Positions 1 through 12,500 of a DNA stretch of 64,000 nt are shown here, in pieces (the first letter of the stretch is position 1; each line of letters starts with the position of its first letter). Origin of the DNA: Patagioenas fasciata (lineage: Eukaryota > Chordata > Aves > Columbiformes > Columbidae); contig NC_092520.1 of NCBI RefSeq assembly GCF_037038585.1, forward strand, positions 193,571,604 to 193,635,603, read 5' to 3'. The position numbers and the translations under genes are program-made. The notes beneath the pieces are model-generated. The model saw only the letters and a program-made list of their open reading frames with translations, did no database searches and was not told the origin of the DNA.

Positions 1-481
1 GACTGTAGGCGTGAAAATACTGTAGTTTAAAATTGAAAGACAGCAGGATACGCAACAGAAGTACCAGCAGCTAGAACACACAAAGTGATAAGATGGCTGA
101 CGGTCTCATTCTTACACCAAGGGGGGAGTTCTTTGTTTTTTTAACATCACACGGTCCATTGAAAACCTTGTGTAGGTTTGGAGAGGTTCATCTCTGACTT
201 CTTGGCTGAATTTGAGTCTTACATAGAAGGCACCTCTGTAAACAGACTGCTAAAGTCGCTGCTGTGTACAGTGCCCAAGTTTCAGTTTCGTCTACCTTTA
301 AATAGAAGAGTCAACTGTTCTTGGATGTTTTTGCTGGGAATCTGAGGCAGCATTCAAGTATCTCGTGTAGGATGACATGAAGTTAGTGCTTTTGCTGGCA
401 GTGTGTGTGGTGGCTCACATACATTACATTGCTTTTGCAGCTGTTATTTCTCACAGATAAACTTACATTCGTTCTTGCTAG
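1..481 (+). other. PLXNC1 intron, 3' part
   Basis: This is intron sequence upstream of the first visible exon. I see no exon, repeat or RNA gene in it. Confidence 0.7.
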
Positions 482-590
482 GATTGTATGTCAGGTTGGA
501 CCAATGAATGAACCCAAACAAGGTCAAATTGAAGTTAACATCAACGGAAAATTGGGTAAATCACCCAGTGAAGTGCTGTTTACATACCAG
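482..590 (+). CDS. PLXNC1: PLXNC1 exon: end of an IPT/TIG domain
   Basis: The frame reads [18 protein letters not shown] and ends LFTYQ, a typical last third of a plexin IPT domain, then the donor gtaagt at 591. The end phase is 0. The start is uncertain. I prefer the acceptor ttcttgctag at 481, since the residues before IVCQV would otherwise be an odd hydrophobic run. The in-frame cttttgcag ending at 440 is a stronger-looking acceptor and would add 41 bases. Confidence 0.8.
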
Positions 591-3500
591 GTAAGTGCAT
601 TTTTTTCAGTGCATTTTTATACCCTGCCCATGGCTTAATCTAGAAGTTCACCTGTTAAGCACAGAGTTGCTTGTGTTTGCCTTACAAACTTTGTTTCTTC
701 AATAGCACTGTCATTCAAGTATATTAGAAAACACTTAACTTGAGCATTTCTTTATACAAAGGGTGTACCAAAAATCTATTCTGATCAATAGATCCGGAGT
801 CTCAAAAGAGGATGATGTTGTTTGCACTTGTAGTTAAAAAGATGTGGTAGAAAAGAAACCGTAATAAGTTTATTACGTAGTGATGTATTATCTCTTAAGT
901 GCCGCTATTGAATAAAAAAGTATCAGCACTGCAAAAATTAGGTATTCTTTAGATGCACTGTTGGTGCACTATTTTAATCACAGTGTTTAGTCTAGCCAAT
1001 GTTCTTAATTACGAGAATGGATGCAGAGCAGCTGAAGAATAAGTAATGAAGGTACATTAATTTTTTAATAATTTATTTCATTCAAAAATATGGCATGCAG
1101 AGCCACAGACAGCATAATGTGTGTTCATATTACTCGTGTGCTTTGTTTTCAGTGTCACTACAAAGGAGAATATCATTTGTGTCTGAATTGCTTTACCCTA
1201 AATGTTTCTCTAGATTATAGCTGGTGTAGCCTGTGGTTTTGGCAGCAAGTAGTTTTATCTGTATGTATGAAGTCTTCAAAATTTATAAGAGCCTGTGATA
1301 GTTAAGACATTTAAGTAATCCCTGTCCTCATATTGATATTTAAAATTACACCTATAAACTGTAAATCTATGAAACATAAAGAGCTTTTATCTTCTCTCTT
1401 ATTTAAACTTCTGTCTCATTAATGCTTGGTATCTTGTGAGAAGAAAAAGAAAGGAGTCGGCAGTAAGCAGTGGAAAAATTCAGGAATGGCATTCAACTGA
1501 GAAGAGGATATTCCTGTTTGTGCAAAACAGGCTAGAAGTGTTTTTGTCATAATTTCCAAAACATACCTTCTTTTCCTCTAAAAAAAAAACCAAAAACCCA
1601 CCACACACAAAACAAAACAAAAAAAATCCCAAACAACACCCTTTTTTTGCTTGAAAATGTCTCTGTTCCTTTGTGGAAATGTAGGTTATAATTAAGTCTT
1701 TCTCCCCTGATCTCAGTTATCTTTGCCAGAAAACAACAACATAATCTCCTGCATTGATGTGTTTGTGGTCTCTAGGACAGAGGCTATGGCACTAAACCCT
1801 ACATGAGATGAGGTTTTGACATGAGTCTGTTTTGTTGGGTATGTTTTACACCAGTTCTCCTGTGCTTCTCCTGTGTGTAAAGATTCTGCCATGGTTTGCA
1901 TGAAAACCACATGAAGACGTTATGAGGTGTGTTGAAATGTGATCTGAAGCCCCCGTGTAGGCTTCAGAGCCTTTCTGTGAACTTGTTCTGGTGCGATTTC
2001 CTGCTCAGCCCATCTGGGAGGCAAGATACGCAGCCACTGATTTTGGCTGCTCAAGGGAAAGATTCGTGATCACCTGTCAGTGAGGCGTGGGGAGAAGCCA
2101 CTGTCCACAGGGCTCATATAGGAGGACGTTTTTCCTGCAAGCCCAAGACTTTCTCTGGGCCGATCTCTGCCTGCAGGTTACTGAAACATCAGATACCTAA
2201 TCTAACTGCTGATAAAGAGCATTTTATTTGCTGCAAAAATCTTTCCATTTGGACCCTATTTGCAAATTGCAAAGCAATGGCAAGTAATACAGTTCATGCC
2301 TTAGAACTGGTAAAATTGGTTTCTGTTTTCATTTGTCTTTCTTGCATGAGAAAATGAAGCCAGCTGTGGACTGCAATAGGATTAAAGTCAGTACAGGGGT
2401 GTCGCATTCACATGCACCTCTACAAGTGAGACACGAGCACTCTTGGCATGAGAACAGACAATCAGAGCAGACAGTTGCCTCAGTTCATGTTGTCTTAAAA
2501 GCTACAGTCTTGTTTCACTGCTGTTTTCAGGCAGTTCTTTGGTGAATTCTTTCAGCAGACATGCAAAATCTGTGCTTTGTTTAAAACCTCTTCTATTCAG
2601 TATATACAAGGAAAGAAAATACTCTTCTTTCCAAGAGCCTTCCTAAAATAAATTTTCTATTATATATTTCCCCCTTTATTTGGCACATTTTCTGGCTACC
2701 CTCCTGCTGGTAATTATCACTGTTTTTACTGTGTGCTCTGATCACCCAAAGCACAATAGCTTCATCTTTAGCAGGGACCACTCTAAACATGGTGTGCAGC
2801 GGCACAGAGCAGATGTGGGCAGGCAGCGCACAGGGAGACAATGCGGCCACTCAGCCCCATTGGTCTGCATAGACCAGAGGTGTTACCGTACTCCCACAGG
2901 CTCAACCTTGTACATGTGACTAATGTCTACCACCAAAGGCGCATAGTCATCAAGTAGATTAGACATAAGGAAGAGGTTTTTTTGATGATGAAGGTGGTGA
3001 CACACCAGAACAGGTTGCCCCAAGAAGTTGTGGCTGGCCTGTTATTTGAAGCATTCAAGGTCAGGTTGGATGGAGCTTTGAGCAACCTGATCTAGTGAAA
3101 GATGTCCCTGTCAATGGCAGGGAGGATTGGACTAGGTGATCTTTGAAAGGTCCCTTCCAACCCAAACCATTCTATGATTCTATAAGTACTACTACATTTG
3201 GCTCTTGTTGATACCTAGTCTGAACAATGAGATGCGTTTTTAAAGCTGGATTGATGAGGATCAATACTCAGCACAACCTGGGGCTCAGAGCCATGCCTCT
3301 GCCCCTTCTGCCAGCACAGTGTATTTCTGAGCTGAAGAACATGTGAGATCTCCATTAAATGAGTCAAAAATCCAGTTAAAAGGGAAGCCATGGTTTCAGC
3401 TTAAAATTACTTCTGAACTAAAATGCCATGGTCCGCAAGAGTTTGTGCTGTGCAGCGAACACCTCATCTGTGTTTCCTGCGTAACAGGGGAAGAAAGTTC

Positions 3501-6500
3501 CATTTCTCCCTGCCCATCACAATTTTTCTGTCTAACCTGAGTGCTGTTCAAGCCCAGCCATTCCAGCGAAATTAAATTCTGATAGCCCAGTCCTCCTCTA
3601 CTGACATTTCTGTTTTTTCACTATAAGCATGATCAGGCAATAACCATTCTCCTGTTTAGTGAAACAGAAATGAACTGATGCTAAATTTTAATATCCAGCT
3701 ATGTGGTACATCTGGAGCACTGAGAGCTTGGCTGGTCTCTAAGCGGGTGGAGCAGAAATGCAGCTGAAGGCCAGTCCCACTTTTTTGTTTGTTGTTAATT
3801 TTATCTGATCTCCTTGTTACTATAACAGTGAGAAGTCATACCAAAGGAAGGAGCTAAGCTTTTCCTAGATATATGGCCCAGATTTGCTGATCCCATACAA
3901 GCGTGATTCCTTTCTCAGAATACCTCATCTTCAGACTCCAGCCACCAGAACCAGAACTTGCAGCTTGTTCTGGGGTCTTCTAGAGTCTGTTTGCAAGAGC
4001 AATTATGTGAGTTGTAGGCTGTGAAGGTTCAAAAGACTATATGGTTTCAGAAAGCTCAAATAAATGCAAGGTGGTGAAAATTAGAGGTAGAACTTCGCAA
4101 AAGTGTAATATATTTCTGAGGTGCTGAAGGCAGTTTAGGGACTGGCTTGGAAATAATGACTTTTAGTAGATCAAGAAGTCTGTTTGCCTAAATGAGATGA
4201 GTAACCAAGAAGAGGAAGAATGGGAGGTAAATTAGAGTCTGATCCAAAACCAAGCATGAATATGGCTATTCACCATACTAGAAGTCTGAATGTGAACATG
4301 AACAGCACAGTTACATTTAAGAAAGTGCACTCTTCCACCTCAATCTACTCCCACTTGGCAGTTTCCTCTTACCTCCATCCTCTGCTTTCCTTATTGACGT
4401 TTAATGCAATGGCTCTGGGAGCTCTCACCAGTGCAGTGCCATTTGTGCCATAAGGCTTTTGTGTAGGGTTTTAGCTTGCTCCTTGGTTTTTTTCTAAGTC
4501 TTTACCTCAAGACATACATTTTATACTGTAGTTGGAGGCTTTGAGTGGGTTTTTGCAGCGGGGTATGTATTACATGCTTGCTGCCACTATGATTGATGGT
4601 GATAAACCACACATCTGCAGCAGTCTGGAATTGTTTCCAGATGATCGTGTATTATTCTTGAGTCCTGGAGCACATCTTGTCTGTGTGTCGGCCTGCACAG
4701 GGGCCAGGAGAACTCCTGGGTAGCTGTGAGTTTCAGAGAAGCTGTCTCTTCCTCATGTGGATATTATTAGACTTAATTCTTTGTCATCTGAGCTATGCAC
4801 TTAAGTCCATGTCCCAGCATCCAGCGCTTGTGGTTCTGCTTGAAAGCTGCCGGTGAACACTGGCTGTATGATAATGCAGACTTTCCAGTCATGCATGCTT
4901 CCATTTCTCCATCTAACCTGTCAGCAAAGCTCTGTGGTCTTTTCAGGAAATCATGTGGTGTCTGCCTCACGATAAAAAGATGCTGCCTGCAGTCCAAAAA
5001 ATTAGTTGTTTGAAATACCAACCCTTTGCATAAACATCCCATCCACAGCCAACAAGCACACAGCGTGCACTGCCAGGTGGATGCTCTGCCTGGGCACCTG
5101 GAGTGGTTGGGGCGTTTGATCAGCTCACACGGCCTAAGGTTTGGACAAAGCAGCCCCAGAAGGGGAGGACTCAGCGCGCTTCTCCACTGTTGCAGAAATA
5201 ACCCAGGAACTGAAGCCTGGTTTGTGTTGTGGAGGCCAAGAGGAGGCGAGCTGGTGGGTCAGGTCAGCCACTGCGGCGAACACCAGGCTGCCAAGAGCGC
5301 GCAATGGAAATTCTCTGGTTGAATATCCTGTGAGTGGGTGGCTTGTCTGAAGAAACAAGAAGCAGGCTCCCTTGAGTCTGAGAAAGGAGGGAAGTAGAGG
5401 GGGAAAGAGCGGTTTCTAATGACTTGCATGCCCTGTTCAGAAACTTAATTTAGCTCCCGTGGTTACCTTTATAGTCCATGAAATGACATTGTGACCTCTA
5501 AGAAGGTGGCTGGTATCTACAGTACTTATGCCTTTAATGCCTTTAATTTGTGTGTGTTATATACAAGAGTTGGCAGAATAATTTGGCTTTCAGTGTGGGA
5601 CAGATAATTTTGGTAAAAATTAGTTGTTTTACAGACCTGCTTCAAGACCCAGAACTTACTACAGCTGGGGCAAGGATGAAGAAGGGGAAAGGCTACTTGT
5701 GGAGGCAAGATAAATGCAGAGCAATAATATGCTCCGTACATTTGTGAAAATCTTATCCACGTGTGTGTGCGCTATCATCAGGTCCTTGACACAGCATCCC
5801 TGTGCTCTGCTGGTGTGGAAGCACAAGAGCCCATTCCTACTTGTGAAGGTGTGCACTTGGATCAAAGGCAAACCCTCAGTCAGAGGTCACTGCCTACAGG
5901 AGCTAGCAGAGGGGAGCTTAGGTGGCTTTGCCATTTGCTGCCCATCATGTCCATTTGAACACATCCATCTGTTGCTGCTTCCCCTTGTGCTGCAGCTGGC
6001 ATCTCTCACAGCATCACTCTGCCACCATCCTCTTTTCCCTCCCCAGTTGTCTCTCTGCTCGTGGTCTGGCACAGTTGCATTTTCTCCAGCATCCCCCTCT
6101 GAAGCACAGTCTTCATGCCAAGGTTTCCTTGCATCTCCATTAGGCTTCCCTCCTCTGTTGCCTTCCAGCTGTTCCTGAATTTCCAGCCCCTTTTTGTGAT
6201 CCACCGGTAGCCTCTTTGGTGGCTGGTTGTTTCTCTGTTTGATTTTCTGCATTAGTGAAGGTTAAAGGATAACCACTTTTATCTCTGTGGTGTAGTTCTT
6301 GGGCTAGAAACTGCCTGCCACAGATTAATATTATAGCAGATAGTATCCCTAGTTACAGAATCATGCCCAAGAATATAAAATGTTGAGGATGTGCTTGGTG
6401 ACAGATGAGTGGAAAAGTAGAGAAATGGAAAAAGATGACACACAGAACCTGGGAGATGCACCACAGGAGCACAGTCCTGCTGTTCTTGAGTGCTGTGCAA

Positions 6501-9500
6501 GGGACCAGAAGTGAGTTGGCTGGACATGACAGTGTAAATCAGGAAAGCTGCAAAGCAAATAAAGTGAGTGAAAAAGAACATGAATCAGCCTGGCAGATCA
6601 GATCCCAAATGCAAGCTGGGTGAGTGAAAAAGAGGCTGGGGGAATGATTCTCTTTTGCACCTGCATATCTTTAATGGGAAAATTGCAATGAAGCGGGATA
6701 AAAAAGGAGAATAGCAGTAACCCCACTGTCAGCCAGGTAAAAGCTGCGCTTTGATTTGCCACCAGCAGACCAGAGAGATCTAAAATGCTGCAAGCTCTTT
6801 GAAAGCATTTTCAGCCTGTAAAAAGGTATCCTTTTACCAAAATTGTAATCAGAAACCCAAAGAAATAAGACATCACCTTCCTAACTGTGCAAAAAGACTA
6901 ACTGCAAGTCATAAGATATTAAAGATTAAAAAGTTAATTCTAGATTAATAAACAGGGTGAAAAAATGTAAGAGCTGAAATGTGAATTCTCAGAGGGTCTG
7001 CAGGAGCTGTGCAAGAGCAGCAGTCATACATTGCTAATAAGTAAGTTCGTGTCTAAATGTGATTATAAGTGGAACAGACGTGGAGATAATTTGCCCTCTA
7101 GCACATAGAAAGCATGAAACTACAATGAAAAATATATCAGCATTTCTGTGAACAGATTTGTAAGTAGGAGGAAAAGGATACAAACAGAGCAACCAAAGGA
7201 AAGACTTCTGGCTGTGGTGGAGAAAGCAGGACACTGGACAATGGCCTGAGTGTGAAGTCATATACATACTTGGGCCAGTGCAAGCTGGGTTTGCCCGTAC
7301 TTTTTTTTCCAGTACTTCTATGCTGAAAAAGCACAGAGCACCTCAGACAACATATTATTGTAAGACTATGACATTACTGGGAGGCAAAAACAAAAAATAC
7401 AGTTTGTGAAGCTCACATTAGTCCCTGATGCACAGATAAGGCAGTGGCGCACAGGAACGCAAATGCCATGTAAGGGAATTCATTAGTATTACAAAGAGAA
7501 TAAATGAATTTGCTACCGAACAAACTAGCACTATTTGAACATTAGGTATCCATAAGCAGTGTACAAGGACTTAGAAATTGCCGTTGTCTCACTGTTTCAA
7601 ATTATTTTTCAGGATAAACCATGCAGTAGGGAGCAAGATACACCTGTTGACATGTTGGACTAGATGATTGTTGTAGGTCTTTTCCAACTGAACTTTTTTA
7701 TTCTATGCTCTGGTATGTTGTGCTATGCTAAATAGCATAGCTGTGGATGTGCATGTGTTTTACCAAAACTGCAAATCCACTTCCTACATGACGTGAGCAT
7801 GAAAGCATAAGGCGGTGGAGAGTTCTGGTGGTGGCAAGTCCCTCCCCTGAGAAATGACCTACCAGACTCAGCAGCAAATGGGTCACTGAACAACTGACAG
7901 ACGTTGGAATAGGCTTTTTAAAAATTAGACTGTCAAAAATCCCACATAATGAGGTAAGCTGTTATTGCAGAAAAGATTTAGGCTCAAACACCAAACTACC
8001 TGGAAGACACGAACAATATTTGCCTGGTGACAAAAGGAGAAGCATAGAGCACTTAAACCTGAAAGAACATTCCAAGCAAAATAGGAGAAAGACTGAAATA
8101 TGTATGAATTATGATCTTCTACACTACAAGGAATTATAAAACTAGGGTTAAATTAGTGTGTGCAGAGTTGTTTAATTTACTGTGTTCATGAGAAATGAAG
8201 TCTCACCAAGTCCTCACAAGGGCTGACTTTTCCAGAAGAATTATTATATGGCTGCTACAAATTCCATATAGGACACACGAGCAAGTGTTCTGCTTAACGT
8301 TATAATTGCACCAAGCACTGCAATGTGATGTTACAGTGGAGCGCTGCGATGTTACAGAAAGTGTGACAGTGAGCAAAGATCCCGAGGCGCAGAGGTCTGA
8401 AAATGAAAGTGGAGTATTTATTTTGACAGCAGGTGTGCTTCTGATTCAGAGACTGAAATGAGAAAAGGGCAGAAAAAAGGAGAGAAGAAATCCGTGGGGG
8501 GATTTTGAAAAGGTGGCATCACTGATCTTGCAGCACTTGAGGTCCAAGGTTTATCGGTGCCGTTTGCAACGGTTGAACACTCAGTATCACTCGGGGTTGA
8601 GTCCAAATTAAAGGAGGTTGCCTCTTGGTAAAGCAGCACTTCTATTATCCCTCCGACAAGGTGTGCAGTGAAGGATTTACCCTTTGCCCCGCATTTTCCT
8701 CTGCAAGGAGAAGGAATCTCATGCAGGGCTGTTGTAAGTAACGCAGAGCTGAATAAGCTAAGGCTGTATGAGATAAGAGTAGACCTGGTAGCATCCAAGG
8801 GTCTGAACCTCTCTGTCCCACTGGTGAGTGCTGTGTCAGCTGTGGGAAGGAGCTACCTTCTCCTTCACTAGCACGATTCTTGTTGAAGGCGTGTACCACC
8901 ACTGATGGTACCTTTTCAGATTATCTTGGCAAAATATTTCAGATTATCATTCAGCAAAATATTGGAATCTCGCTGATCCTATCTCCCTAATTGCATTTTT
9001 GAAAGGTGCTTTCTGGTTGAGAAATTAGGTGAACCAATTTTTTTCTTTATTAGTACTCCTAAGAAGACTACCTGGTGGGCCAGTGTAGCTTTGCTTTTTC
9101 AATCATCCATGCATACTTTAGAAGAGCACTAAAAGTTGGCTGTAGCACGTAGGTTTTGCAATAAAATGGTTATTAAAATAGTTTAAATTCTTGATAATTT
9201 ATTTTAAGTACTTTTTATTTCTAACAGGTCCTTAAGAGGAAGGAAAAGGGGAAAAATATTAAACAGAAAATATCAAGTTAAAATTAATCAAATCATTTTC
9301 CTGACAGGTTTACGGTAACAAACTGTTACTATACAATGCTTTGTCTTAGCACTCATGCTGAAGAATTCCTCTGCACACAGAGCACAGTTCAGCTTCTCCT
9401 TATTAGATCATCTTTATGAGGCGTCCACAGTATTTGGTCCCTGGAGAGCTCTTGGTATTTGCAAAATTACTTTAAATGTGTTAAATAAGAATACTTTGAA

Positions 9501-12500
9501 TTAAGCTGTTTTAAAACAGCCCTTTGAGGAACTGCTGCAAGACTGCAAGATTCAAGAGAAAATAAGGGTTAAACCATAGCTATTCGACCTCCTCCTGGGC
9601 TGCTGCCTGCTGTCAGTCCCAAAGTGGTTCTTGGCCTCCGTTTTCCGTTCAGCCCGAAGTGAAGCTGAGATGTACTGACCCCGCGGTGCGGCTGTGCCAT
9701 GGCTGGGGTGGGGTGCAGGTGGCGTCTTCTCCTGTCCGGTGTCACTGGGCTTTAGCTGCCAGCAGAGCTGGAGTCTTGCTGACTAAAAAACAATTTCTGG
9801 GGAAAATGGAACAGGTATTTGTTTCATTTCCCTCTTGCTGCTGTGTTATTCAGAGATAACTTTGCTATTTGGTTACCTATATATTCCTGTTCACATGGAG
9901 GCAAATGTACACCACCACTGAAAGCTCCCACAGGTAAAATGGTACTGGATGGTCCTGCTCCAAGTTTGTGGCTCACTCAGTGTTCACTGGTTGTTCGTCC
10001 TGCCGAAGTTAGCCATCGCATAACCCAGCAGAACGTTAACAGGGCAAGTATTTCATATTTACAGTAAAAAAGGAATACAACTCTCTAGCAGAAGTTCTTA
10101 GCAAACTTCCATTAATTTTTTTATGCTGAGGTTACAGAGAGCAGTGGTGTGTTATGATTCAGAAACCTTTTCTTGTTCCTTTCCTTGCTAAGTTTCTGCT
10201 TAAAGGCTTGACTTTAAATGGTTTCTTATGCCTTTCCTTTTAAATCTGTCCTTAGAGCCTAACCTTTCAGTAGAGGCAGTATTTAAGGAAAAGGCTACGA
10301 GTTTTAACCAGTTTTTCTGAGGTTCAGGGATAACTAATTTGCCCATGCTGATTCTTTGGTGGTTCTTGGGGTATATTTTCTCCTGAAAGTTATCCCAGGC
10401 ACGTGATGCAGGTAATCATTGCTGTGGATTTTTGCTGCAGATGACAGTGATCCAATGTGCATAACAATCTATAGCAATTGAAATTTAATTTGAAGTCAAT
10501 AAATGGTATGGTTTTCTGTCCATGTTCTACGGTCACCGTACAATGTTTCGTACATTTTTATAAGCAATTTATTACTGTGTATTTTATATAAAATTTTGAT
10601 TGTAATTTTTTCAGCCAAAAAAAGGTGTTCCAAAAAAGCACAAATGAGACTTTCTTTGAGGCACATATCTAGACTCGTGTTGATTTAAACTTCAAGTGTG
10701 ATTTTTAAAATTTACCCTCACATGCTTTATTTCAATTTAGCTTAAATCAGCAAGCAATTAAATCCAAAGAAGAGTGTGCAGAGAGAGGGTTGTATAGACC
10801 TAAGAGAGCAAGTTTTAGTCAATTCTGTTATATTGAATCAAGGCTCCTTTTTGCTTAAAAGATGCTTAAATCTGACTGTGAGTCACTTCCCCACATAAAA
10901 TCTTGTAACCCAAATGATTTATTAAATTAAAAAGAAATCAAAGGTTAGCATGTGAGAGCAGTCATATGCTGCAACAATGTACATCTTGAGGAGTGAAGGG
11001 TTTACAAACAGTCTTCTCTTAGGGAAGAAAAGCAATTGACACCCAATTAGTGTTAAAGCATATTCCTAAAGCTCAATGACTTGAGAGCAAATTACAGTTG
11101 TCATTGTGGATTTGTGAAGTGTGCTGAACCATGATGCATTTGTTCAGAGGGAAGTTACTCAGACATGAAAATATAAAACAAGCACAGCAAGTATGAGTTC
11201 TCTGCGTTCCTATAATATCTGTGCTTCCATAAAGCAAATTTGTAAAGTAACCATGAGGTCCCTGGGATGCATTTTTGTGGATTCCTGCTGCTTGTTAAAA
11301 ACCTGTTGATGGCTCAGTGAGCTTTGAACCAAACTGTGGTACATCAGCCCCCTTCCTCCCTGCCATTTGTGGGCCCTGGGTTTTGTAGCTGTGAGATGAC
11401 ACAGAGATTGCAAATCTGTGCCTGAGCAAAACAATACAGGGGAAGGGTTTTGTTGCATGATTAGTATAGTGTGGGCTTGCTGCTCTCTTTCTGAGCAGGG
11501 TTTTTCACCTCTTAGAGTGGGAGACCAGTGTGATGGTGACCAGGGAAACACTGATCAGTAAGGGAACTTTTTGAACTTCTTTTCTCTTGCTTTATTTGTA
11601 TGTGCTTCATATGAAGTAGCCCCAGACCTGGACTTTATTAGGTGGAGGAGAGCAGATGTCTTGTACAAATATACATGAGATTAGGAAATAAGTTTATTGC
11701 TTATTTGACTCATTTAAGGAAAGCTTGTGTTTGAATATGGATGAAGAAGCACAGTTATACATCAGAAAAGGCATTACCTACTCCCAGCCTCCCTAAGCTG
11801 TTGAACTGGTGCACTTTTGCATGTGCAGGGTCCTTTGTAGCAATGGCCCTGCCACACACTTGGACCTGGCACCCCCTCTGTGTGTGCTGGGTGGCCTGGG
11901 ACCACCCCATTCCCCGGGACCACCCCGCAACTGGTGCAGGCCACGGCCTCTGTCGCGGCATGGGGGCTAGGCACGTCCACAGGCACGGCCAGGCCGTGGA
12001 GTCGGTTGTAGCCCACCTCATGTGGCTTGCACGGCTTGGGTCATCCTCTTGATTCAGCAGCTCCAATGCTGTCCTGAATAAGGATGCTTTTCTCAACTAG
12101 AAGCAGGGACTACTTAGCGATGAAGTAATTAAATTGCACTGTTCATGAAAAGCCTTCACTGTCAATTTACAGTATTTGTCACAGCTCCCGGAATACAATC
12201 ACAGAAACAAAGACGGAATTGAGAACAAAAGGAGAGAACTTATTTGAGAAATTTAAATTTCCAACAAATTTCATAACAACTGGAAGCACATCTGCTTGTT
12301 TCAATTGATTTCAAGAAATCCTCTCTAAGTTTCTAGGTGCATAAAGAGAAGTTTAGCATTTTCAGATTTTCTTTCTTTGCAAGCTCATTGCTCAAGAAAA
12401 GGATAACAAGTTTACTGCATTTAAAAGCCTCCTAGAGAAAGGCAATCTTAGTATTCCTTCTGTTCAGCACCGGTTTCGAAAACCTTGCTCTGTCTGTCCT

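Noticed and set aside
5714..6252. Open frames of 154 codons (+) and 121 codons (-) over the same intronic stretch
   Set aside because: They overlap on opposite strands in a locally GC-rich patch, have no recognisable motif or splice context, and look like composition effects.
8418..8798. 126-codon open frame on the minus strand
   Set aside because: No domain or homology is recognised. It lies inside the largest PLXNC1 intron with no sign of a promoter or poly-A tail.
11741..12096. Overlapping open frames of 103-113 codons on both strands
   Set aside because: They are explained by the CpG-rich patch. Proline/tryptophan/histidine-rich translations on both strands argue against a gene.
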